Below the pieces are notes generated by a model. It was not told where the DNA came from and did no database searches. It was given only the letters and a program-made list of their open reading frames with translations. The position numbers and the translations under genes are program-made. From JAZGGS01 sp963714405 (GTDB lineage Bacteria; Bacteroidota; Ignavibacteria; Ignavibacteriales; Ignavibacteriaceae), in NCBI GenBank assembly GCA_963714405.1, contig CAVQOH010000006.1, positions 620,001 through 684,000 of the forward strand: a DNA stretch of 64,000 bases, written 5' to 3'. Shown in pieces: positions 55,597 through 64,000 of the stretch. Within the stretch, counting starts at the first letter, position 1; each line of letters opens with the position of its first letter.

Positions 55597-57848
55597 AGAA
55601 TACAGATATTATAAATCATGTAAGAGGCGAATCTCTTTTTGTCGATGATATTAATCCACCCGAAGGTATTTTATTTGCTTCTGTATTATATTCAAAAATA
55701 GCGCATGGAAAAATTTTAAACGTAAACAAAAATAATGCAAAGAAACTTGATGGCGTAAAAATTGTTTTAACTGCAGAAGATATACCTGGAAAGAATCAAA
55801 TTGGCGGAATGATTGAAGATGAAGAATTGCTTGCATCCAAAAAAGTTGAATTTATCGGGCAGCCTGTTGCACTTGTGGTTGCAGAGAAAAAAAGTATCGC
55901 AAATAAAGCAAAAAGCAAAATTAAAATTGAATATAAAGAGCTTCCTGCAATTACTGATCCGCGTGAAGCTTTTAAAAAAGGCAATCTAATTACCGCACCG
56001 CGTACATTCTCACTAGGTGATACGAATAAGAACTGGAAAAATTGTGATTATATAATCGATGGTAAAGCAGAATCGGGAGCACAGGAACATCTATATCTTG
56101 AAACGCAGGGAGCTTTTGCTTTTCCTACAGAATCCGGTGGTATAAAAATTATTTCTTCAACTCAATCGCCTACAACTGTTCAAAAAACGGCATCAAGAAT
56201 TCTTGATCTTCCCATGAATAAAATTGAAGTGGATGTGTTGCGTATTGGCGGTGGTTTTGGTGGAAAAGAAGATCAGGCGAATTGCTGGGCAGCTTTGGCC
56301 GCCTTAGCATCATACAAAACAGGTAAGCCGGTTAAACTTATTCTCAACAGGCAAGAAGATATTCGCTTAACCGGTAAGCGGCATCCTTATTCATCAGATT
56401 TTAAAATTGGCTTGAATAAATCAGGAAAGATTATTTGCTACGAAGTTACTTTCTATCAAAATGCAGGTGCAGCAGCCGATCTTTCCCCTGCGATATTAGA
56501 ACGAACTCTGTTTCATTGTACAAACAGTTACTTCATACCAAATGTTAAAGCAACTTGTATAAGCTGTAAAACTAACCTGCCTCCAAATACAGCCTTCCGC
56601 GGATTTGGTGGTCCACAAGGAATGTTTGTCATCGAATCAGCAATTTTTAAAGCTGCAGAAAAAATGAATATTGAAGCATCTGAAATTCAGAGTATAAATT
56701 TGCTTAGTGAAGGTGATGAATTTCCGTATGGACAGATTGCGGAAAATTGCAATTCACGAGTTACCTGGAAGAATGCTGAAAAAAAATACAACTTTTCAAC
56801 AGCATTTAAAGCTGTTAAAAAATTCAATAGAGAAAATGAACTTTACAAAAAGGGTATTGCCTGCATGCCAATCTGTTTTGGTATTTCGTTTACAAATACA
56901 TCAATGAATCAGGCCAGTGCATTGGTGCATGTTTATACAGATGGGAGTATAAGTTTAAGCACTGCTGCCGTTGAAATGGGACAGGGCGTAAATGAAAAAT
57001 TAAGACAAATTGCTGCTCATACTTTTTCTGTAAATATCAATCGAATTAAAACTGAATCAACAAACACAACAAGAATTGCAAACACTTCTCCTACAGCAGC
57101 AAGCAGTGCTGCAGATCTTAACGGAAAAGCAACTGAACATGCATGCAGAAATGTTTTGGCACATCTCAAAGCTGTAGCAGTTGATATCCTGGAAGCATCA
57201 TCTTCCCGGCATATAGAAATAATAGATGAAGTTGTTTATCTTGATGGTAAACAAACCGGTTTAGAATGGGAAGAATTGATACGAGCGGCAAATTTGAGCC
57301 GCGTAAATTTGTCTTCGCAAGCATTTTATGCAACTCCTGAAATTTACTTTGATAGGGCAATAGAAAAAGGACATCCCTTCGCCTATCACGTTTACGGTAC
57401 TGCAATTATTGAAGCGACTGTAGATTGCCTGAGAGGGAATTATAAAATCAACTCAGTAAAAGCAGTGCATGATTTTGGTAAATCTTTTAATAAAGTTATT
57501 GATCGCGGCCAAGCAGAAGGAGCAATTGTGCAGGGGTTGGGGTGGATGACAATAGAAGATGTTATGTATGATGAAAACGGTAAACTTCTTTCAGATTCAT
57601 TATCTACTTACAAAGTACCAGATATTCATTTTACACCAGAAATAGTAATTGATTTCCTGGAAAACGCAGAAAACCCAAAAGGAATATTTAAGTCAAAAGC
57701 AATTGGTGAACCACCACTTATGTATGGAATTGGTGTGTATTTTGCTATTATAAATGCAATTAAAGCCTTCAGACCAAATTATGATATTAATATTTCAGCA
57801 CCAATCACACCTGAGAAAGTTTTGCTTTCACTTTATCCAAAAAATTAA
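55593..57848 (+). CDS. xdhB: Xanthine dehydrogenase-type molybdenum-binding large subunit
   Basis: 751 residues from a GTG start overlapping the previous stop (GTGA). Molybdopterin-binding blocks: GGGFGGKEDQANCWA, TAFRGFGGPQGMFVIE, AVEMGQGVNEKLRQIA, TNTTRIANTSPTAASSAADLNG, and the catalytic-Glu region SKAIGEPPLMYG at about residue 710. The N-terminal a/b hammerhead domain carries GQPVALVVAE. Complete in length for a XdhB. Probably hydroxylates hypoxanthine/xanthine. No xdhC-type chaperone gene follows. Confidence 0.93.
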   Translation: MKNTDIINHVRGESLFVDDINPPEGILFASVLYSKIAHGKILNVNKNNAKKLDGVKIVLTAEDIPGKNQIGGMIEDEELLASKKVEFIGQPVALVVAEKKSIANKAKSKIKIEYKELPAITDPREAFKKGNLITAPRTFSLGDTNKNWKNCDYIIDGKAESGAQEHLYLETQGAFAFPTESGGIKIISSTQSPTTVQKTASRILDLPMNKIEVDVLRIGGGFGGKEDQANCWAALAALASYKTGKPVKLILNRQEDIRLTGKRHPYSSDFKIGLNKSGKIICYEVTFYQNAGAAADLSPAILERTLFHCTNSYFIPNVKATCISCKTNLPPNTAFRGFGGPQGMFVIESAIFKAAEKMNIEASEIQSINLLSEGDEFPYGQIAENCNSRVTWKNAEKKYNFSTAFKAVKKFNRENELYKKGIACMPICFGISFTNTSMNQASALVHVYTDGSISLSTAAVEMGQGVNEKLRQIAAHTFSVNINRIKTESTNTTRIANTSPTAASSAADLNGKATEHACRNVLAHLKAVAVDILEASSSRHIEIIDEVVYLDGKQTGLEWEELIRAANLSRVNLSSQAFYATPEIYFDRAIEKGHPFAYHVYGTAIIEATVDCLRGNYKINSVKAVHDFGKSFNKVIDRGQAEGAIVQGLGWMTIEDVMYDENGKLLSDSLSTYKVPDIHFTPEIVIDFLENAENPKGIFKSKAIGEPPLMYGIGVYFAIINAIKAFRPNYDINISAPITPEKVLLSLYPKN

Positions 57849-57859
57849 CTTCAAATTAT

Positions 57860-58612
57860 ATGATGATTTCTGATCCAGTGGCTCTAATAATACTTTTTTG
57901 TACAGGGATTATTGCAGGATTTTTAAATGTAACTGCAGGTGGAGGATCAACTTTAACTCTGCCTGTACTGATTTTTCTTGGATTAGATTCTTCAGTTGCA
58001 AATGGAACAAACCGGGTAGCAATTCTCTTACAAAATGTTTCAGCGGTATATTCATTTAAACAGGAACAGTATCAACAATTTAAAATAAGTTTAAAACTTG
58101 CACTTCTTACCTTACCGGGTGCGGTTGCAGGGGCTTTGCTTGCAGTAAATGTTGATGATATAATTTTTCAAAAAATTCTTGGCCTTGTAATGATAGGAAT
58201 TATCATTTCAATGATTTTCCCTCAGAAAAAGATTATAAATTCAATTGATGAAACAAGAGTAACAATTCCAGTTTACTTAGCAATGTTTGGAACAGGATTT
58301 TACGGGGGATTTATTCAGGTTGGCGTAGGATTCTTGCTGATGGCTACATTAAGATATCTGATGAAATTGAATTTTATAATTGTAAATATGCATAAAGTTT
58401 TTATTGTTCTTGTATATACTGTTCCGGCTTTAATAATATTTATTATAACTGATAACATCAACTGGATGTTAGGATTGGGTCTTGCGGCAGGAAATGTTTT
58501 AGGTGGCTGGTGGGGCGCTAAAATTTCTGTTAAAAAAGGTGATGGATTTATAAAGATTATTTTAATTATCGCAATTTTAACCATGTCTATAAAATTTCTT
58601 GGAGTTTTTTAG
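57860..58612 (+). CDS. TauE/SafE family permease
   Basis: 250 residues with eight hydrophobic segments in two halves. TauE pattern: GIIAGFLNVTAGGGSTLTLPVLIFLGLDS at the first helix, and GFYGGFIQVGVGFLLMATLR in the second half. Members export sulfite or organosulfonates or move other anions. 12 bases after xdhB, so part of the same transcript, which suggests a transport role linked to purine or organic-nitrogen breakdown (urate-like anion?) rather than sulfite. Overlaps uvrA at its 3' end by 4 bases. Confidence 0.85.
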   Translation: MMISDPVALIILFCTGIIAGFLNVTAGGGSTLTLPVLIFLGLDSSVANGTNRVAILLQNVSAVYSFKQEQYQQFKISLKLALLTLPGAVAGALLAVNVDDIIFQKILGLVMIGIIISMIFPQKKIINSIDETRVTIPVYLAMFGTGFYGGFIQVGVGFLLMATLRYLMKLNFIIVNMHKVFIVLVYTVPALIIFIITDNINWMLGLGLAAGNVLGGWWGAKISVKKGDGFIKIILIIAILTMSIKFLGVF

Positions 58613-61431
58613 ACTAGTTCAGCTGCAAGAAATTTACCGGTAATTGATTTTTTATTCTTAACAATCTGTTCGGGTAACCCTTCTGCAACAATTTTACCTC
58701 CAAACTCTCCCCCGCCTGGCCCCAGATCTATAACCCAATCGGCCATTTTAATTACATCCATATTATGCTCCACAATAACAACAGTATTCCCTTTATCCAC
58801 GAGCTTATTCAACACATCAAGCAGAATCCGTACATCTTCAAAATGAAGACCTGTGGTAGGTTCATCAAGTACGTAAAAGGTTTTGCCGGTACTTATTTTG
58901 CTTAATTCAGTTGCAAGTTTAACACGCTGCGCTTCACCTCCGGAAAGGGTTGTAGCTTGTTGCCCTAATTTTATATAGCCAAGCCCAACATCGTGCAGAG
59001 CTTTTATTTTACGTTTTATTCTAGGAAGATCCTTAAAAAATTCTAACGCTTCATCTACTCTCATCTCCAGAACATCCGAAATTGATTTTGTTTTGTACAG
59101 AACTTCCAAAGTTTCACGGTTGTATCTTCTTCCTTTACAGGAATCACAATGAATATGTACATCAGGTAAAAAATTCATTTCAATTTTTCTTAGCCCGTCA
59201 CCATTGCACTCTTCGCACCTTCCACCTGTAACATTAAAACTAAATCTTCCGGTTTTATACCCTCTGATTTTCGATTCGGGGAGCTGCGCAAACAGATCTC
59301 TAATAAAAGTAAATAAACCTGTATATGTTGCCGGGTTTGAGCGGGGGGTTCTTCCAATAGGGGATTGATCAATTTCTATAATTTTATCTATGTTTTTTAC
59401 ACCTTCTATAGAATCATACTTTAGTGGAACAGATTTGGATTTATAAATCCTATTCATTAAAATTTTTACAAGAGTTTCGTTTAATATTGATGATTTTCCG
59501 GAACCGCTAACTCCAGTTAGTAATGTTAGAGTTCCCAAAGGAATTCTCATATTAATATTTTGGAGATTATTACCACAAGCACCTAATAATTCTAAATGAT
59601 TCCCGCTTCCAGTTCTTCTATTTACCGGTACCTTTATTTTTTTTCTGCTTTTTAAGTAAGAAAGTGTAATTGAATCAAATCCATTTTCAGAAGTCATTAA
59701 TTCCTTTGTAACACCCTCTAAAACAACTTCTCCGCCACGCTCTCCCGCACCAGGTCCCAGGTCAACCATATAGTCTGAAGATTCTATGGTTTCCCTGTCA
59801 TGTTCAACAACAATTATCGTATTGCCAATATCTCTTAAATTTTTTAAGGAATTTATAAGTTTAATGTTATCGTTTTGATGAAGACCTATAGATGGTTCAT
59901 CAAGGACATACAACACTCCGGCAAGCTGAGTTCCTATTTGGGTCGCTAATCTTATTCGTTGAGATTCACCCCCGGATAATGTGCGTGCAGAACGGTTGAG
60001 TGTTAAGTAATCCAAACCAACATTTAATAAAAAAAGTAATCGCTCATTAATTTCTTTTAAAATTGGTTTTGCAATTAATGCATCTCTTCCGGTTAACTTT
60101 AGTTTTCTAAAAAATTCTGATGCACGTTTAATTGATAATTGAGTAACTTCACTAATATTTTTATTCTGAAATTTAACTGCCAAGGATTCCTTTTTTAATC
60201 TTCCCCCATTACAGGTTGAGCATGTATTCGTATTCATGTATGCTTCAACCCAATCTCTTACTTTATTTGAAGATGTTGAATCGTAATAGTTCTGAAGATA
60301 TTTGTAAACTCCTGAAAACCTATGCTGGTATTTTACTGGTTTGCCCCCGCCATAGGAATACGAAAAAGATATTCTATCACTGCTGCCGTTTAATATTATA
60401 TTTAATTGTTCTTTGCTAAGTCTATTTAATGGGGTGTGAAAATCAAAATTATATTTTTTTGCAACTGCCTCCAGTTGAGTAAAAAACCATATTGAACGAG
60501 GTTTTCCAAGTGGTGCCAGCGCTTCTTCGTAAATAGTTTTTTTCAAATCGGGTAATATTAAATTTGAATCAAGTTCTTTCTTTTCACCCAATCCTTCGCA
60601 ATCTTTACATGAACCATAAGGTGAATTAAATGAAAATGAATTTGGCGCAAGTTCACGGTAACTAATTCCACATTTTAAGCATGCAAGATGCCGGCTGAAA
60701 ACACTATCCTCATTTCCATCATTTATAATTACAATTCCATCGCTGTAATTAAGTGCCACACCAATTGATTCTGTTAATCTACTCCTGGAATTTTCTTTAA
60801 TACTTAATCTATCGACAACTATTTCAATCGTGTGAATTTTATACCTATCAAGATGAAATCCTTTAACTATTTCTTTCACTTCTCCATCAACTCTAACTCT
60901 TAAAAATCCATCTGATAAAATCTCTTCAAAAAATTCTCTGTAATGTCCTTTTCTTCCTTTTACAACAGGCGCGAGAATGGAAATTTTTTTTGCTTTATAT
61001 TGATTTAAAACAGAATCGATTATTTGTGAAGAAGTTTGTTTGCGTACAGGTTTCCCGCAATTGTAACAATACGGTGTTCCAATTTTCGCATAAAGCAGAC
61101 GAAGATAGTCATATATATCAGTAACTGTTCCAACAGTTGAACGAGGATTGCCGGATGTGGATTTTTGCTCAATTGATATTGCAGGGCTTAGTCCTTCAAT
61201 AAGATCAACTTCGGGTTTTTCAAGCATATCTAAAAACTGTCTTGCATACGCTGAGAGTGATTCGATATAACGACGCTGCCCTTCTGCATAAATCGTATCA
61301 AAAGCAAGTGATGATTTTCCTGAACCAGATAAGCCAGTGATAACTGTAAATGAGTCCCTCGGAATTTCCAGATCAATGTTTTTTAGATTGTGCTCTCTTG
61401 CACCTTTTATTATTATTGAATTATGTTCCAA
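58609..61431 (-). CDS. uvrA: Excinuclease ABC subunit A
   Basis: 940 residues, the length of E. coli UvrA. First Walker A GLSGSGKSSLAFDTIYAEGQ, zinc finger CYNCGKPV...CLKCGISY, and the UvrB-binding region; LSGGESQRIRLA signature. Second half: GVSGSGKSSILNETLV, zinc fingers CEECNGDG and CDSCKGRRY, LSGGEAQRVKLATELS and VLDEPTTGLHFEDV. It scans DNA for damage in nucleotide excision repair with UvrB and UvrC. Intact over 2.8 kb, which is useful as a quality control for the rest of the sequence. Confidence 0.98.
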   Translation of the reverse strand: MEHNSIIIKGAREHNLKNIDLEIPRDSFTVITGLSGSGKSSLAFDTIYAEGQRRYIESLSAYARQFLDMLEKPEVDLIEGLSPAISIEQKSTSGNPRSTVGTVTDIYDYLRLLYAKIGTPYCYNCGKPVRKQTSSQIIDSVLNQYKAKKISILAPVVKGRKGHYREFFEEILSDGFLRVRVDGEVKEIVKGFHLDRYKIHTIEIVVDRLSIKENSRSRLTESIGVALNYSDGIVIINDGNEDSVFSRHLACLKCGISYRELAPNSFSFNSPYGSCKDCEGLGEKKELDSNLILPDLKKTIYEEALAPLGKPRSIWFFTQLEAVAKKYNFDFHTPLNRLSKEQLNIILNGSSDRISFSYSYGGGKPVKYQHRFSGVYKYLQNYYDSTSSNKVRDWVEAYMNTNTCSTCNGGRLKKESLAVKFQNKNISEVTQLSIKRASEFFRKLKLTGRDALIAKPILKEINERLLFLLNVGLDYLTLNRSARTLSGGESQRIRLATQIGTQLAGVLYVLDEPSIGLHQNDNIKLINSLKNLRDIGNTIIVVEHDRETIESSDYMVDLGPGAGERGGEVVLEGVTKELMTSENGFDSITLSYLKSRKKIKVPVNRRTGSGNHLELLGACGNNLQNINMRIPLGTLTLLTGVSGSGKSSILNETLVKILMNRIYKSKSVPLKYDSIEGVKNIDKIIEIDQSPIGRTPRSNPATYTGLFTFIRDLFAQLPESKIRGYKTGRFSFNVTGGRCEECNGDGLRKIEMNFLPDVHIHCDSCKGRRYNRETLEVLYKTKSISDVLEMRVDEALEFFKDLPRIKRKIKALHDVGLGYIKLGQQATTLSGGEAQRVKLATELSKISTGKTFYVLDEPTTGLHFEDVRILLDVLNKLVDKGNTVVIVEHNMDVIKMADWVIDLGPGGGEFGGKIVAEGLPEQIVKNKKSITGKFLAAELV

Positions 61432-61523
61432 ATTTTGCTTCGTTAAAATTTAAATAACTATATTACTTATAGTACTTATGATAATCAATTAAAATCGTTT
61501 TGCACCTTCTAACTTTTTTTATC

Positions 61524-62147
61524 ATGAAATTACCCGATAAAATAAATACTGTTGTAAAATTCAAACAAGTAAGTTATAAAGAGAAAGGATCCGAATTTAT
61601 CGCCCAGATTTTCCATTCAGAGAATGAACAAGAGATAGTTGATAACTTAAAAAAGATTAAAAAAAAATATTACGATGCCAGTCATTACTGCTATGCTTTT
61701 AAGTTACTTAATGATAAGATTAAATATTCAGATGATGGAGAACCCTCGGGTACAGGCGGTAAAAGAATACTGAACGCTTTAGAACATTTTAATCTGCAAA
61801 ACCAGTTTGTTGTTGTAATCAGGTATTTTGGTGGAATTAAGCTAGGTGTTGGCGCATTAGGAAAAGCGTACTACAAAGCTGCCTTTAATGTGATATCTCA
61901 ATCAAAGGTTTTATTAAAGGAGCTATATCAAGAGGTTGTAATTCGTTCAAAATTTAACAATTTGAGCTATATTCAAAGAATTATGATTAAAGACGGTGCT
62001 AAAATTGAAAAAACAGAATATAAAGATGATGTTATGATTAAATGTCTTATCAAACCATCAAAACTTAAAATTATTGAAAATGAGCTTACAGAAGTTGGAA
62101 AAGGTAAAATATTATATGAGTTAACAGGAAACAGCTATTACTTGTAG
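61524..62147 (+). CDS. YigZ/IMPACT family protein
   Basis: 207 residues from ATG 61524 (a TTG at 61500 is less likely). IMPACT domain, about 12-120: GSEFIAQIFHSENEQE, DASHYCYAFKL, KYSDDGEPSGTGGKRIL, VVIRYFGGIKLGVGALGKAYYKAA. The second domain, about 125-205, is the YigZ C-terminal alpha/beta fold. Function unsettled; in eukaryotes IMPACT competes for a translation-kinase activator. Divergent from uvrA. Confidence 0.9.
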   Translation: MKLPDKINTVVKFKQVSYKEKGSEFIAQIFHSENEQEIVDNLKKIKKKYYDASHYCYAFKLLNDKIKYSDDGEPSGTGGKRILNALEHFNLQNQFVVVIRYFGGIKLGVGALGKAYYKAAFNVISQSKVLLKELYQEVVIRSKFNNLSYIQRIMIKDGAKIEKTEYKDDVMIKCLIKPSKLKIIENELTEVGKGKILYELTGNSYYL

Positions 62148-62202
62148 CAGATAATTCAACTATTGATAATTGTTAAAAAAATTATTTGCTAACACTTGAT
62201 AA

Positions 62203-62225
62203 AAATATCGCTAATGGCGATATTT
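62203..62225. promoter_or_regulatory. Probable operator of the MarR gene
   Basis: Perfect inverted repeat AAATATCGC (62203-62211) and GCGATATTT (62217-62225), 5-base spacer. It is flanked by a direct repeat TTGATA (62197 and 62224 positions), 41 bases before the MarR start. Size and symmetry fit a MarR dimer site. It probably lets the regulator control itself. Confidence 0.6.
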
Positions 62226-62265
62226 GATACAAACAATATTTCCTAACTTAGCAAGGGGAATACAA

Positions 62266-62715
62266 ATGGTAGTAAACAGTACAGCAGAACGGCTTGCAAA
62301 CCTAACTTTTAATTTGCTTGCCAATTGCCAGGAAAAAGAAGTTCGCCTGGCAGAACTTCACGGATTAACACAGGCGGAATTTAGATGCCTCCGTTTATTT
62401 GGTACAGATGAAAATCTGAATAATAAGCAAATTGCAGAAAGAATGAAGCTTAGCCCAAGCAGGTTAACGAGAATTATTGATGGACTTGTTAAGAAAGAGT
62501 ACATTAATAGAGAAATAGATTCCAATGACAGGCGGAACATGCGGGTTACTCTTTCCAGAAAAGGCAAACAACTAGTTAGGCAATTAAACAAAGCATATAT
62601 TGATATTCATAATGAAATTTTAGAGGATATCGATGAATCGCAGCATGAACCATTAATAACTGCAATGGATCATTTGCTTTCAGCTTTGGAAAAATGGTTG
62701 AGCCGACCTGACTAG
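62266..62715 (+). CDS. MarR family transcription regulator
   Basis: 149 residues from ATG 62266 with AAGGGGAA just upstream; an upstream TTG at 62224 lies inside the operator and is rejected. Winged helix: LTQAEFRCLRLFGTDENLNNKQIAERMKLSPSRLTRIIDGLVKKEYINREIDSNDRRNMRVTLS-type wing (about 45-110 in the protein) flanked by dimer helices. DxR in the wing (SNDRRNMRV) is the MarR wing motif. Ligand and other targets unknown. Confidence 0.92.
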   Translation: MVVNSTAERLANLTFNLLANCQEKEVRLAELHGLTQAEFRCLRLFGTDENLNNKQIAERMKLSPSRLTRIIDGLVKKEYINREIDSNDRRNMRVTLSRKGKQLVRQLNKAYIDIHNEILEDIDESQHEPLITAMDHLLSALEKWLSRPD

Positions 62716-62786
62716 AGGGCCAATCGCTAGTTTATAAATTTAATGTTGGTAGGAATTTTATTTTCCTGCAGAACAGTAATGGGGAA

Positions 62787-63428
62787 TTACTTTTTTATTC
62801 CCAAACCAATACCATCCCCTATTGGCAGAATTGTAGATATTAGATTCTGTTGTTTAGTAAAAATTTTATTAAACTGCTTTATATGCTTGGTTGATTCCTT
62901 GTATTTTACAGGAATCCGGGTTGAAGCGGCGTAACCCTGCCAAAGCAAATTATCAACTACAATTATTCCCCCTCTTTTTAACAACACCATTGAATAATCG
63001 AAAAGACGTTTATAATCTTCCTTATCAGCATCCAAAAAAATAAAATCGTACTTCTTTTTCAAACTAGGCATAACATTCAGAGCATCTCCTTCAAACATTT
63101 TTATTTTATCGGCAACACCTGCTCGTTCAATAAAACCCTTTGCAAGAGCTATGTTATCCTCACTAAGTTCAATTGTATGTAAGATGGATTTCTTTTTTAA
63201 ATTTCTTGCAATTCTAATTGAGGTATAAGCAATTGCAGTTCCTATTTCCAGACATCGCTTAGGATTGTTCATTAAGATTAATTGTTCAATAAATTCAGCT
63301 CCCTGCCAGGAAAGAATTGGCACTTTTTGTTCGCTCGCGAACTCTTCCATTTCCTTTAACAGCTCATTACTCTCTTTTCTAAATGAACTTAAATATTTGT
63401 GCTGTGCTGGGTAAAAAATTTTATTCAT
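62787..63428 (-). CDS. SAM-dependent O-methyltransferase
   Basis: 213 residues. Catechol-type methyltransferase (YrrM/MtgA-like): GAEFIEQLILMNNPKRCLEIGTAIAYTSIRIA (motif I at about 58-70), HTIELSEDNIALAKGF, FEGDALNVM, FDFIFLDADKEDYKRLFDY and IVVDNLLWQG. Metal-dependent family; some members act on tRNA (TrmR/YrrM), others on phenols or CoA-esters. Convergent with MarR. Confidence 0.9.
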   Translation of the reverse strand: MNKIFYPAQHKYLSSFRKESNELLKEMEEFASEQKVPILSWQGAEFIEQLILMNNPKRCLEIGTAIAYTSIRIARNLKKKSILHTIELSEDNIALAKGFIERAGVADKIKMFEGDALNVMPSLKKKYDFIFLDADKEDYKRLFDYSMVLLKRGGIIVVDNLLWQGYAASTRIPVKYKESTKHIKQFNKIFTKQQNLISTILPIGDGIGLGIKK

Positions 63429-63551
63429 CTATCAACTTAATTTAATTTGAACTGTAAAATACCAAATTTGTCAATAAATGATTGATTATTTGGGAATTTT
63501 AAGATAAAATCTTTGTACTGTGGTTATGAATTGAAGAAAAAATAGAAACTC

Positions 63552-64000
63552 TCAGCGAAGTAATATTAAATTTCTGCTGTATTTTCTTCCATCCAGTTCT
63601 ACAAGAAAATAATACGCTCCACTGGCTGCATTTAATCCCTGTAGAGTTTTTCCATACCAATCAAATTGATTTGTACCTTCGAATGTAACTGTAGAATACT
63701 CCTTTACTAACTGTCCTATGGGATCAATAATTTTGACTCTTAGAAATTCATTCCCGTAAGATTTAACGGAAATCCTTGTAAACGAATGTAAAGCAGGATT
63801 AAAAGGATTTGGGAAAGGTTCGCTTACAACAAAATCTGTGAAAGTTTTTTTAAGATTAAGATTCAGATATATATCCAATTGCCCATAAAAAAACTTAAAA
63901 TTATCTGCTGGTGGATTACGAAAATTACTTTGACCGTCATTAAATGTAAAGTAAAAATCAATCAGCTCCCCGTCAAAAAAAACCGGTAATGCAAAAGTGT
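63552..64000 (-). CDS. Secreted protein with T9SS C-terminal domain (N-terminus beyond window)
   Basis: The frame is open from the window edge, giving about 148 residues of the C-terminus. It contains FDGELIDFYFTFNDGQSN, then a T9SS-type sorting domain: VSEPFPNPFNPALHSFTRI, VKIIDPIGQLVKEYST, QFDWYGKTLQGLNAASGAYYFLVELDGRKYSRNLILLR (read here in parts). This is the usual signal for export and cell-surface attachment by the type IX system. The function is in the missing part. Confidence 0.8.
   Translation of the reverse strand, partial: TFALPVFFDGELIDFYFTFNDGQSNFRNPPADNFKFFYGQLDIYLNLNLKKTFTDFVVSEPFPNPFNPALHSFTRISVKSYGNEFLRVKIIDPIGQLVKEYSTVTFEGTNQFDWYGKTLQGLNAASGAYYFLVELDGRKYSRNLILLR

Noticed and set aside
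1..64000. tRNA, rRNA, CRISPR array, insertion sequence or phage genes
   Set aside because: None recognised: no regular spaced repeats, no transposase or integrase, no tRNA-like cloverleaf noticed by eye.

Overview
The window is a 64-kb AT-rich stretch of a bacterial chromosome, most likely from the Ignavibacteria/Chlorobi side of the Bacteroidota (FCB) group. The main clues are extracellular proteins ending in a type IX secretion (T9SS) sorting domain of the NYPNPFNP...YQLRAG kind, a PorZ-like double beta-propeller protein, many lipoproteins with short LxxC lipoboxes, several TTG starts, and the SpoIIE/STAS/HATPase signalling genes typical of these lineages. This is inference from protein style; there is no rRNA to confirm it. 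I see no tRNA, rRNA, CRISPR array, insertion sequence or prophage.

Layout. 1-5.6 kb: a secreted M36-like metalloprotease (cut by the window edge), an unknown secreted protein whose Cys-rich tail is interrupted by TGA, and a C69-type dipeptidase. 5.6-15.5 kb: signalling. An RsbU-RsbV-RsbW-RsbU-RsbU operon (three SpoIIE phosphatases, one STAS protein, one anti-sigma kinase), an ECF sigma factor with a membrane anti-sigma factor, and a second STAS gene. 15.6-25 kb: purA, a sensor kinase, a possible 20-residue peptide gene ahead of a terminator, aroK-aroB, an outer-membrane barrel, a PpiD-like foldase, a Crp/Fnr regulator and a PHP phosphoesterase. 25-36.7 kb: PorZ-like protein, ABC-F ATPase, ROK kinase, ksgA, PAP2 phosphatase, menG (interrupted), a lipoprotein, rdgB, an amidohydrolase (frameshifted), an AhpD-like protein and a rhomboid protease. 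36.9-48.3 kb: cell envelope. GT-C transferase, outer-membrane protein, DUF2911 protein, a small Cys/His-rich protein, a BamE-like lipoprotein, then a run of GT-C transferase, NodU-type carbamoyltransferase, GT2 transferase and radical SAM/SPASM protein. 48.3-64 kb: NTF2-like lipoproteins, a large T9SS cargo protein, a zinc-ribbon protein, a DUF1028 protein, a two-gene xanthine-dehydrogenase-like enzyme with a TauE/SafE permease, uvrA, a YigZ protein, a MarR regulator with a likely operator, an O-methyltransferase and the end of another T9SS cargo gene.

A feature of this sequence that affects every reader is that at least ten genes or gene ends are broken by single-base indels or in-frame stops, while long housekeeping genes (uvrA, ppiD, purA, ABC-F, xdhB) are intact. 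Many of the indels lie in A/T runs, and correcting one base restores textbook protein sequence (for example the Cys-rich SPASM tail of the radical SAM protein). That favours consensus errors of the assembly over true gene decay, but three in-frame stops (TGA at 2580 and 9414, TAA at 32636) are not explained by homopolymer miscounting. Gene ends given here follow the repaired reading where I could reconstruct it.

No obviously new large system is visible. The most interesting unexplained items are the small peptide gene at 18446, the CKFGCG-TGA-C tail at 2580, the carbamoyl/glycosyl/radical SAM locus at 42-47 kb, the small Cys/His protein at 40759, the anti-sigma factor with a very large external part, and the MarR operator at 62203.
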